Origin: UPXZ01 sp047974405
GTDB taxonomy: Bacteria > Bacteroidota > Bacteroidia > Bacteroidales > Paludibacteraceae
DNA length: 64,000 bases
Direction: 5' to 3'
NCBI GenBank assembly: GCA_047974405.1
Contig: JBKECI010000019.1
Coordinates: 65,324-129,323 of the forward strand
Part shown: in pieces, positions 56,961 through 63,805 of the stretch
Layout of the letters: every line of letters starts with the position of its first letter
Numbering within the stretch: the stretch's first letter is position 1
Made by a program: the position numbers and the translations under genes
Notes under the pieces: generated by a model
Told to the model about the DNA's origin: nothing
The model's database searches: none
The model's input: the letters and a program-made list of their open reading frames with translations, nothing else

Positions 56961-58631
56961 ATGAAAAAATTTCTTTTGGTCGCCCTCGTGGCGATACTGG
57001 GGACTGCTGGTGCAGTGGCTCAGACGGCTCTCTCCTTTAGCGGAGACAGGGCAGTAATTAAATCGGGAGGGAAGTACTATATCCCTCAAAGTGTGTGGAG
57101 TAATCCCGACTATCGGGATGAGTTCGGACATTGGACACTTTATCTGGACATCGTCAATACTGTTGAACCGGAAATTGGATATGAAGGTTTCATAGGAGAT
57201 AACGATAATTCTTGGGGTACTGAGCCGGGAAGTCAAAGGACAAATGAAGAGAAAAGGAAGCAATACATTAAAGTCGATATTCCCGGAATATGGAGTAATA
57301 TATGGGGAACTGAGGGAGGAGCTCTCTATATCCGAAGGATAGCAGACCCGACATTAGCCGTAGGCAGTGTTTCTAAACCTCTTAGTCAATGGAACTCGCC
57401 TATTAATGTAAGTGCTGGTGAAAATGTATCTTTAAGTGTTAATTCTTGGTTTGTGTCTGGTGAAGGTTCTAACTCTGTACGAAAACAGGGAACATTATTG
57501 GGTGTTCAACAATTAAGTTATGATTTAACGGGGCTTGGTTCAGGATTAATTCCTTTTGAATTTTCATCTGGAAGTGGAAAAAGTTATTTACCAGCTTATA
57601 TTGTGCCATTTACAATTGATTATGCAACATCTGCCCCGGTGATAACGAACCATCCACAAAACCAAACGGTAAATGTAGGGGAAACGGCAACCTTTAGCAT
57701 CACAGCTACGGGAAGCAACCTTGCTTACCAATGGAAAAAGGACGGGGCGACTATTGCGGGAGCCACAAATGCAACGTATAGCAAAGCAAATGTACAAAGT
57801 ACGGACGCAGGAGTATATACGTGCGTTGTGAGTAATGCAGGCGGAAGCACAGCATCAAACGGGGCGACCCTGACAGTAAATGTATCTGCCCCGCTAATAA
57901 CGAGCCATCCACAAAACCAGACGGTAAACGTAGGGGGAACGGCAACCTTTAGCATCACAGCTACGGGAAGCAACCTTGCTTACCAATGGAAAAAGGACGG
58001 GGCGACTATTGCGGGAGCCACAAATGCAACGTATAGCAAAGCAAATGTACAAAGTACGGACGCAGGAGTATATACGTGCGTTGTGAGTAATGCAGGTGGA
58101 AGCACAGCATCAAACGGGGCGACCCTGACGGTAAATGTATCTGCCCCGCTAATAACAAGCCATCCACAAAACCAAACGGTAAACGTAGGTGAAACGGCAA
58201 CCTTTAGCATCACAGCTACGGGAAACAACCTTGCTTACCAATGGAAAAAGGACGGGGCGACTATTGCGGGAGCCACAAATGCAACGTATAGCAAAGCGAA
58301 TGTGCAAAGTACGGACGCAGGAGTATATACGTGCGTTGTGAGTAATGCTGGTGGAAGCGTGGTATCAAACGGGGCAATCCTGACAGTAAATGTTCCGGTA
58401 GATTATAGCTGGCTTACACAACCGACAATCGAGTTTACCGTATCGGGAAATGCTCTGGAAATTAAAGCCGTTGGCATCAGTTCTGAAACGTTCAATAACG
58501 TGACGGTAAACGGTGCGGAAATTTCCCAGACCGGGGGAAAATGGATTGTTGATGTTAGTTCCACAGGTATAAGGATAATAAAAATGAGTAATAACGCAGG
58601 TGTGATTCTCACCAGAACACACCAAAAATGA
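56961..58631 (+). CDS. Secreted protein with three Ig-like repeats
   Basis: A 556-aa protein. The ATG at 56961 is preceded by a strong Shine-Dalgarno GGAGGG (56949-56954), unusual for Bacteroidetes, so the GTG at 56958 is unlikely. A signal peptide ends at AVAQ (about residue 21). A unique domain (about 22-220) precedes three Ig-like domains of 85 residues, each with a YQWKKDG strand and a DAGVYTCVVSNAGGS strand bearing a Cys. The C-terminal segment, about 75 residues ending ILTRTHQK, faintly resembles a T9SS sorting domain. Over 40 Gly codons include no UGA and the gene ends at TGA, so it was written for the standard code. It probably acts as a surface adhesin; the partner is unknown. Confidence 0.8.
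   Translation: MKKFLLVALVAILGTAGAVAQTALSFSGDRAVIKSGGKYYIPQSVWSNPDYRDEFGHWTLYLDIVNTVEPEIGYEGFIGDNDNSWGTEPGSQRTNEEKRKQYIKVDIPGIWSNIWGTEGGALYIRRIADPTLAVGSVSKPLSQWNSPINVSAGENVSLSVNSWFVSGEGSNSVRKQGTLLGVQQLSYDLTGLGSGLIPFEFSSGSGKSYLPAYIVPFTIDYATSAPVITNHPQNQTVNVGETATFSITATGSNLAYQWKKDGATIAGATNATYSKANVQSTDAGVYTCVVSNAGGSTASNGATLTVNVSAPLITSHPQNQTVNVGGTATFSITATGSNLAYQWKKDGATIAGATNATYSKANVQSTDAGVYTCVVSNAGGSTASNGATLTVNVSAPLITSHPQNQTVNVGETATFSITATGNNLAYQWKKDGATIAGATNATYSKANVQSTDAGVYTCVVSNAGGSVVSNGAILTVNVPVDYSWLTQPTIEFTVSGNALEIKAVGISSETFNNVTVNGAEISQTGGKWIVDVSSTGIRIIKMSNNAGVILTRTHQK
57633..58397 (+). repeat. Three tandem 255-bp repeats
   Basis: Units at 57633-57887, 57888-58142 and 58143-58397 differ at only a few bases each. 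Each encodes one 85-residue Ig-like domain. Such near identity implies recent duplication or gene conversion and allows copy-number change by slippage or recombination. Short-read assemblers may also collapse it. Confidence 0.92.
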
Positions 58632-58638
58632 AAAAGGA

Positions 58639-59292
58639 ATGAAAACAAAAATAATATGTATGTGTTCACTCCTGCTAATACTGATTACAGGATGTGGAAA
58701 GGACGATGAACCGGCAAAGGAACTCATCCTTGAAAAAAATGCGATTACGCTTTATGAAGAGGAGACAGCTTTTATTGCTATTACCTCCGGTAATGGAAAT
58801 TATAAAGTTTCATCTTCCAATGAAGCGGTAGCCATTGCCAATTCTTCCGGTAAAATAGAAGTGATAGCAAAGAGCTACGGGACAACAACTATCACCGTGA
58901 CAGACGCTGAATATAAGAAAGCAACTATTACGGTGACGGTAAACTCTGGAGCATTGAAAGATACGGAGTTGCGTTTCCAATGGGAGGGGCTAAAAGTCCT
59001 CCTCGATGAAACAAAACTCACAGACTGGGGAAAAACCCGGAAGTATCAGGCAAGTGCCGATATTGGAATTGTAAACCTTGCTCAAAAAAAGTCGTTAAGG
59101 ACACAAGGACTTAAAGACTACGGGAAAGGCATTAAATCCAATATAAAACTGCTTATTATTGAGAATGGAGCTACCGAGCAAACCTTCTCATTAGATAAGT
59201 TTGAGATTCTTGATGTCTCTGACGGTATATTTACCGCAGTAGGCAGCAGTGGTACTAAAAAGCTGGTGATTAGGGATATTGTCCCTAAATAA
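58639..59292 (+). CDS. Lipoprotein with a bacterial Ig-like (BIG2-like) domain
   Basis: A 217-aa protein. The lipobox LITGC gives the acylated Cys at residue 20. Residues about 30-102 form a BIG2-like domain (ITLYEEETAFIAI, then GKIEVIAKSYGTTTITVTDA). The rest, about 110-217, is beta-rich without a recognised fold. It starts 7 bp after the Ig-repeat gene and ends at a strong terminator, so the two form a unit, perhaps surface partners. Gly codons are all GGN. Confidence 0.75.
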   Translation: MKTKIICMCSLLLILITGCGKDDEPAKELILEKNAITLYEEETAFIAITSGNGNYKVSSSNEAVAIANSSGKIEVIAKSYGTTTITVTDAEYKKATITVTVNSGALKDTELRFQWEGLKVLLDETKLTDWGKTRKYQASADIGIVNLAQKKSLRTQGLKDYGKGIKSNIKLLIIENGATEQTFSLDKFEILDVSDGIFTAVGSSGTKKLVIRDIVPK

Positions 59293-59311
59293 AGCCAGTA
59301 AACATTACAGA

Positions 59312-59340
59312 GAGCCGGGAATATTTTCTCGGCTTTTTTT
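59312..59340 (+). terminator. Terminator after the Ig/lipoprotein unit
   Basis: AGCCGGGAA pairs with TTCTCGGCT (one mismatch) and seven T follow. Confidence 0.82.
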
Positions 59341-59361
59341 CATTATATCAAATCATCTTTA

Positions 59362-59389
59362 TTGCTAAATGAAAAGTAAAGAATATACT
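59362..59389 (+). promoter_or_regulatory. Sigma70-type promoter
   Basis: TTGCTA (59362-59367), 16 bp, TATACT (59384-59389), before the hypothetical gene at 59427. Confidence 0.45.
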
Positions 59390-59426
59390 TATATGACATA
59401 CTATATTTTTATCATCCTTTCTTAAA

Positions 59427-59834
59427 ATGCCTCATAAATCACAAGACAATCTTCTTGAACAAATAGATGGAATAGCCTCCCTCAATGCTGGTTTTCCTTC
59501 TCTTAAAACAGGAATACTCAAAGCCGTAAATGTTTTAAAAGAAAAACATTTATGGCGAAAAATTTCTGATAGCGATATAAGAGAGGAACTATCACAAGAA
59601 TGGGCGATGCAAATGCCTCTTCCTGCAAAAGCAATAGAAATCTGTCTTGAACTCCTTGCTAGAATTGCTGTAGATGATGTATCTGCATTAAACGAGCGAA
59701 AATATTTTCATAAAAAGAGTGAACCTGCCCTTGTTGTTTCTGCCTTTTTTAAACAACAAGGAGAAGCATTGAATATGTTTACTTATGAAGAATGGTATCA
59801 GGTATTTATTGAGGATGTTATTGTTTCTCAATAA
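59427..59834 (+). CDS. Hypothetical protein
   Basis: A 135-aa soluble, helix-rich protein with segments such as KTGILKAVNVLKEKHLW and KAIEICLELLARIAV. No signal peptide or known motif is seen. It has its own promoter-like sequence and stands alone between the lipoprotein unit and a convergent surface-protein gene. Its few Gly codons do not reveal the code. Confidence 0.5.
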   Translation: MPHKSQDNLLEQIDGIASLNAGFPSLKTGILKAVNVLKEKHLWRKISDSDIREELSQEWAMQMPLPAKAIEICLELLARIAVDDVSALNERKYFHKKSEPALVVSAFFKQQGEALNMFTYEEWYQVFIEDVIVSQ

Positions 59835-59897
59835 TAAGCTTCGCAGTTTACAAAAAAACGCTCAATTATTGATTGTTTTTTGTAATGATATATGAAA

Positions 59898-61019
59898 TTA
59901 TGATCCAGTAAAACAATTTGCATATTTATAAGCAGGCTTGTCTAATGTTCCATCCACCTTACAAGTTACCGTAGTTTTTGCACTGGCACAGCTACTGGCG
60001 TTTACTTTTAAGGTGTTGTATGCTTCCATAGTATCTCCCGCCCTAAGATTAAATCCATCAAGATAACAAGTTTTTGAAGCTACGTTATTATGTGCACAGT
60101 TTTTAGCGACATCATCTCCCTCAAAAGGCATATTTACTATCTGCCAGTATTTCCCATCACAGAAATAATAACATCCGTTTACTTGTTCCAGTGTCCCCGC
60201 AATACCTGAATAACAGCTTGTATCTATTGTTCCGCTACTAATGAGTTTATTTGAACCTCCCAGATAGACAGCCCCGCTGATGGAAACATTTACCCCGTCA
60301 GGAGAAGTATTAGTGTTAATTCCCATTCAACCAAGCGACCTGACAAGGAAAGTATTATTTTTTGCTGAATTAAGTGTAGGAGTTCTTTGAACTTCTGTAT
60401 ATTCTACTTTATCATAATCACTCCAAGCAAACGTTCCTTTATGTCAAATATTGGTAGCTTCTCAAAGTGCAACACTATAACCGGATGAAATTGTGTGGTC
60501 GTTTCCACCGACAATGACAGAGTAATTTCCTCATACGGTAAGGTATCTTCCACCCGCAATACTGCTATATTTCCCGGACACTTTATTTCATTCCCCACCT
60601 CCAATAAAGCTTCACTCCGCAGTAGCCGTAATTGTATTCAATCTACCTGCTCCAATCGTAGCATTAGGTACTGCAATGCTGTTTTCCCTTCCTGCCATGA
60701 TGGTGGAGTTTGTCCCGTTCGCAGTAATTGTATTTCCTGTTCCTCCGCCAATAGTCGCATTTTCTCCTAAATTTCCGTTGGTAGAGCTACCAATAGTGAG
60801 ACCTCCCACAATATGGACATTATTGTTTGCATCTAGCGTGATGACAGGATTATTGCTAGTATTTCCTTCCGGTCAAATATGAAGCTCAGTAAGCTTTGCC
60901 TCATGGGTGGCATAATTTGTCGGGATAGTCAATACTCCCGTTAAATATCCGCTAAGAACAAGCCCTGATGATAATCCGATGACTATCAGGGAGGCGTTTT
61001 TAAGAGAGGAAAGTTTCAT
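59898..61019 (-). CDS. Beta-roll surface protein with seven UGA codons read as glycine
   Basis: With UGA = Gly, ATG 61019 to TAA 59898 gives 373 aa. An N-terminal hydrophobic segment (about 10-32) serves as signal or anchor. Residues about 70-175 are 12-15-residue repeats with GG turns, such as NATIGGGTGNTITA and SSIAGG, typical of YadA/hemagglutinin-head or phage tail-fibre beta-rolls. The C-terminal part has many Cys (CYYFCDGKYWQIV, CKVDGTLDKPAYKYANC). UGA codons at 60327, 60444, 60462, 60531, 60588, 60612 and 60873 (lowest base) all fall where Gly is expected, for instance GGG-E-G-N and AL-G-E. TGG is used for Trp, so UGA is not Trp. A consensus sigma70 promoter precedes it. Confidence 0.85.
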
Positions 61020-61062
61020 GCTTTTTGTTGTGTTTTGATATAAAAAGAAAAATGTCATATCA

Positions 61063-61091
61063 AGTATAGTGAGATGGTAGTATTTTGTCAA
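61063..61091 (-). promoter_or_regulatory. Consensus sigma70 promoter of the beta-roll gene
   Basis: On the minus strand TTGACA (61086-61091), exactly 17 bp, TATACT (61063-61068), 44 bases before the ATG. It is the best classical promoter in the window and unlike those of the chromosomal part. Confidence 0.75.
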
Positions 61092-61171
61092 ATAAAAATA
61101 TGGGAATTATTGGAGGGAGAAAAAGTGTAATATCATTTCAATTTAAAAGGATAGTCCCCCGTATACATCAC

Positions 61172-61202
61172 TTGTTGTTTTTTGTAAATGTTAATATTTT
61201 TG
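61172..61202 (+). promoter_or_regulatory. Bacteroidetes-type promoter of the methylase
   Basis: TATTTTTG (61195-61202) fits TAnnTTTG, with TTG at 61172-61177 upstream, and lies 18 bases before the ATG at 61221. If real, this gene can be expressed in a Bacteroidetes host. Confidence 0.5.
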
Positions 61203-61220
61203 TGTGGAAATAATAAAATA

Positions 61221-62021
61221 ATGAGAAAGGACATTTCAAGATATTATAATCCTGCCAAAACTATTTCCGGAAACGCTATTGTTATTGGTGTCTGTGAAAA
61301 AACGATAAAAAATTACATGCGGAAGAATAATATTTCTGCTAGAAATAATAATCTGAAAAATCGGATAAAAAGATTAAACAAAGTATTGCTTGATTTAAAA
61401 AAGAATAATCAGAAACCCACAATTAAAATTTTATCGGAAAATTTGGATTGGTCAAATAAGACAGTGATTAAATATTTGAAGTATTGTAAAAATAGTGTAG
61501 AGAAGGGTAATCTCAAATTACCCGAAAGTACACCAAATCCAAGTGATGAAAAATATACCCCTGCTTACGCTGTTATGCCTCTCCTTAAATATGTTAGTCC
61601 CAGTTTAACGGTCTGGTGCCCTTTTGATACAGAAGAAAGCGAGTTTGTTAAAAGATTAACCGATAACGGAAACAAAGTGATTTATTCTCATATATCCAGA
61701 GGACAGGACTTTTATACTTACCAGCCTTCTGAAAAATGGGATATTATAATTTCAAATCCACCGTTCAGCAATAAACGGAAAATAGTAGAAAGATGTCTAA
61801 GCTTTAACAAGCCGTTTGCCGTATTGCTACCTTTAACTTGGCTGAACGACACAGCTCCCAATCAGTTATTTTATCAAAAAGAATTTGAACTTCTGCTTTT
61901 TGATAAGAGGATTCATTTTAATAATGAACGTAAAATAAATTTTGCCTGTGGATATTTTTGCCATCAATTTTTACCCCGGCATATTATTTTTGATAAATTG
62001 AGCCCAATTATCAAAGCCTGA
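61221..62021 (+). CDS. Adenine-specific DNA methyltransferase (phage/plasmid type)
   Basis: 266 aa in the standard code. The N-terminal part (about 1-90) has a helical HTH-like region (VIGVCEKTIKNYMRKNNIS). Then KYTPAYAVMPLLKY, VWCPFDTEESEFV and the catalytic IISNPPFS motif (NPPF, about residue 180) identify an N6-adenine methylase. It probably protects or marks element DNA. It has two consecutive TGA after Ala266; read as Gly they would extend it by four residues (GGKN) to TAA at 62031. No UGA occurs earlier, so its code is undecided. Start chosen at 61221 because of the promoter. Confidence 0.75.
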   Translation: MRKDISRYYNPAKTISGNAIVIGVCEKTIKNYMRKNNISARNNNLKNRIKRLNKVLLDLKKNNQKPTIKILSENLDWSNKTVIKYLKYCKNSVEKGNLKLPESTPNPSDEKYTPAYAVMPLLKYVSPSLTVWCPFDTEESEFVKRLTDNGNKVIYSHISRGQDFYTYQPSEKWDIIISNPPFSNKRKIVERCLSFNKPFAVLLPLTWLNDTAPNQLFYQKEFELLLFDKRIHFNNERKINFACGYFCHQFLPRHIIFDKLSPIIKA

Positions 62022-62029
62022 TGAAAAAA

Positions 62030-62365
62030 CTAAAAACTTCCCGTACCCCTGTTGCTTTCCAGAAAGGTTTGCAAAGCCCTGTCCACTGTTTCTTTTCCGT
62101 ATTTTTCAAATAACCTGTTCCGTTTTTCTATCTCTTTGTTTGCGGATTCAAAAACGGAAAGTTGGCGTTCGGTTATTTTTCCCCGTATTACACAATTATT
62201 TCTATCCCTTGGGGCTTTGGAATAGAAACCGGACGGTCAATACAGGAAACGGGTTGCCTCGTTGTACCTTTCCATTGCCTTTACAATACTTTTTTGTTCT
62301 GTGCTAAGTGACCTATAAGAAATCCTGTCTTTGGAATAATATCTATTTATGGCTCTTTGGGACAT
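62030..62365 (-). CDS. Small basic protein with one UGA codon
   Basis: With UGA read through, ATG 62365 to TAG 62030 gives 111 aa: MSQRAINRYYSKDRISYRS at the start, then ATRFLY-(UGA)-PSGFYSKAPRD, then charged helices. The single UGA (residue 43, 62237-62239) would be Gly by analogy, but Trp also looks acceptable here, so alone it proves nothing. It overlaps the HTH gene upstream by 23 bases. I recognise no family. Confidence 0.6.
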
Positions 62366-62585
62366 CTTTCTTTCTGGTATTAATAAAATCCATCACATTG
62401 AAACAAAAGTCATCAAGATATTTTTCTAAAATCTTTATTGTTTTCGTTGAAAATTCTCATTTCATAGCCTTATCAAATATAGGGAGGGAAATTCAGATTT
62501 TTTTTGCTAATTTCCCTCTGGAATTAAGAAAATACTTTATATACTCTATGAGTTGTTTGTCATTTGGGTTGTTTCCGGTTTCCAT
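62343..62585 (-). CDS. Small HTH regulator with two UGA codons read as glycine
   Basis: ATG 62585 to TAG 62343, 80 aa. Residues about 24-56 are a Cro/CI-type helix-turn-helix: GKLAKKI-(UGA)-ISLPIFDKAMK-(UGA)-EFSTKT. The first UGA (residue 31) is at the turn glycine and the second (43) at the conserved Gly after the recognition helix. It follows LPD29 and may control the operon through the inverted repeat at 63074. Confidence 0.7.
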
Positions 62586-62599
62586 AGAGTCAATATAAT

Positions 62600-63049
62600 T
62601 TAGATATAAATCACTTTTAAATTGTTATTGCCAGCCCGTCATTGGATACTTTCAATATTTTTGCCTGCTGGAATACTGATTTCTTGCATAAATCTCCGAA
62701 TATAATTTGATAACTCATATTTATCCAGCTGAATAGAGGATTGAATATGTTTTTTTATTTTTTCCCAAGTCCAAACTGATATTTCCCTTTCTGTTTTAAC
62801 ATATTTTACTTGAGGTATATCATTTCTACTATTGGTGATTTCGTATATATTCTCATAAGAGTTGAAAGAACCATATTGATATTTTCAAACAACCTTTTTC
62901 ACTTCTGTTTCAGTAGGTCAATTTCTCCATATAATATGAACAGCGTCTCACATTGAGAAAGATTCATATTTACACGAGAACTTAATTCATGGAAAAACAG
63001 TCTTTAACTCATTTTTGATAACTTGGGCGGGTGTTTGTTTTCTTTTCAT
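62600..63049 (-). CDS. LPD29-domain protein with five UGA codons read as glycine
   Basis: ATG 63049 to TAA 62600, 149 aa. With UGA = Gly (residues 21, 34, 44, 55, 137) the first half reads FP-G-IKFSCKYESFSM-G-D, then IIWRN-G-PTETEVKKVV-G-KYQYG. This fits the large polyvalent protein-associated domain 29 seen in phage and plasmid proteins, where the Gly of the DGPT motif is conserved. Five of its eight glycines are UGA. The second half is helical. It heads a three-gene minus-strand unit. Confidence 0.75.
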
Positions 63050-63063
63050 CTTGGCGGATTTAA

Positions 63064-63093
63064 TGTATAAAAGTGTTCATTAAAATTGAACAA
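63064..63093 (-). promoter_or_regulatory. Sigma70-type promoter with operator-like inverted repeat
   Basis: Minus strand: TTGTTC (63088-63093), 18 bp, TATACA (63064-63069). A perfect inverted repeat TGTTCA/TGAACA (63074-63079, 63087-63092) lies over the -35 and spacer, where the HTH protein of the same operon could block transcription. Confidence 0.6.
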
Positions 63094-63392
63094 TTACAGT
63101 ATAGTCTTTTTTTAGCCAAATGCAAGAGATTTTTATACTAAATGATATAAAAACTTGTACTGTTATGTATAATAACATAGAAATCTAAAATAATGAGAAA
63201 CGGGCAAATCCGCCGAGATAAAACCCGTTTCGCATCAGGAAATATATTGATTGTCAAAAGTTTTTCAAGACTTGGTTTTCCCTCCCCTCCAAAAGAAAAA
63301 AAGCACAATGCATATATAGTAGAAAAAATAACCTTCTACATAATTATATTGAAAAGCCTGTAATTTTCCTTAAAATTGGATTATGGCACTGT
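63094..63392. other. Non-coding gap with a hairpin
   Basis: GAAACGGG (63197-63204) and CCCGTTTC (63224-63231) form a perfect 8-bp stem with a 19-nt loop containing AAATCCGCC, without a T tract. Nine of these bases also occur reversed at 63052-63060 before the LPD29 gene. No tRNA or ORF is seen. Confidence 0.4.
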
Positions 63393-63764
63393 TCAACTCA
63401 AACCTTTTGCCTGTTCTATCATCCTGTCTATCCTTATCCTTTCGTCATTACTTAAATTACTGTTAGGGTCTTGTTTTACACTCTGCAATAAACCGACGAT
63501 AGAGCCTAGTGTATTGGATAAATTCATATTATGTGCTTGAATGATATTCTGGTATAAATTGAGATTTCCGGTAGCTTGGGAACTCCAGAAACTTAGGGCA
63601 TCTTTCAATCGCTGATTCTCCTCTTTCAAAAAAATATTCTCTCCTCTTATATCTTTTTTAATCATATACGAAGCAGCACGAAAACCAAGATATGCTCCGC
63701 CTATTATCAGGAGTATGCCAATTATAATTAAAAGGTAAATTTCAATTTCTAAAGTACTCCCCAA
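63393..63764 (-). CDS. Small membrane-anchored coiled-coil protein
   Basis: About 123 aa from a TTG at 63764; no ATG start is available. One membrane helix (about 10-30, IIGILLIIGGAYLGF), then a charged coiled coil (about 36-60, EENQRLKDAL) and a polar tail. It ends at TGA or, with UGA = Gly, three residues later at TAA. It starts inside the 36-bp repeat. I recognise no family; the shape resembles small plasmid or phage membrane proteins. Confidence 0.55.
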   Translation of the reverse strand: MGSTLEIEIYLLIIIGILLIIGGAYLGFRAASYMIKKDIRGENIFLKEENQRLKDALSFWSSQATGNLNLYQNIIQAHNMNLSNTLGSIVGLLQSVKQDPNSNLSNDERIRIDRMIEQAKGLS

Positions 63765-63790
63765 ACTTTGGACTGCTTTAGCTCAAAGTT
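63755..63790 (-). repeat. Second copy of the 36-bp repeat
   Basis: On the minus strand it matches 2166-2201 at 32 of 36 bases, including the blocks AACTTTGAGCTAAA, CAGTCC and TTTGGGGAGTA. Here it covers the start region of the membrane protein gene. Confidence 0.6.
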
Positions 63791-63805
63791 AAGATATTTT
63801 TTTGA

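Noticed and set aside
56742..57263. Minus-strand 173-codon frame opposite the start of the Ig gene
   Set aside because: It lies over the signal peptide and SD of a clear plus-strand gene and has no recognisable domain, so it is a shadow.
57588..58228. Repeated 82- and 64-codon minus-strand frames
   Set aside because: They are the complement of the Ig-repeat units and repeat only because those do.
62308..62598. Plus-strand 96-codon frame
   Set aside because: It is opposite the HTH and 111-aa genes, which are better supported when UGA is Gly.
55309..63049. UGA codons as signs of decaying pseudogenes
   Set aside because: Random decay would also give UAA, UAG and frameshifts. Only UGA occurs inside these frames, and it sits on conserved Gly positions.
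55309..63049. UGA read as tryptophan (code 4, as in some phages)
   Set aside because: Trp would fall in LGH, GKGGK, HTH-turn and beta-roll glycine positions. The genes already use TGG for Trp. Only the single UGA of the 111-aa gene is compatible with either.
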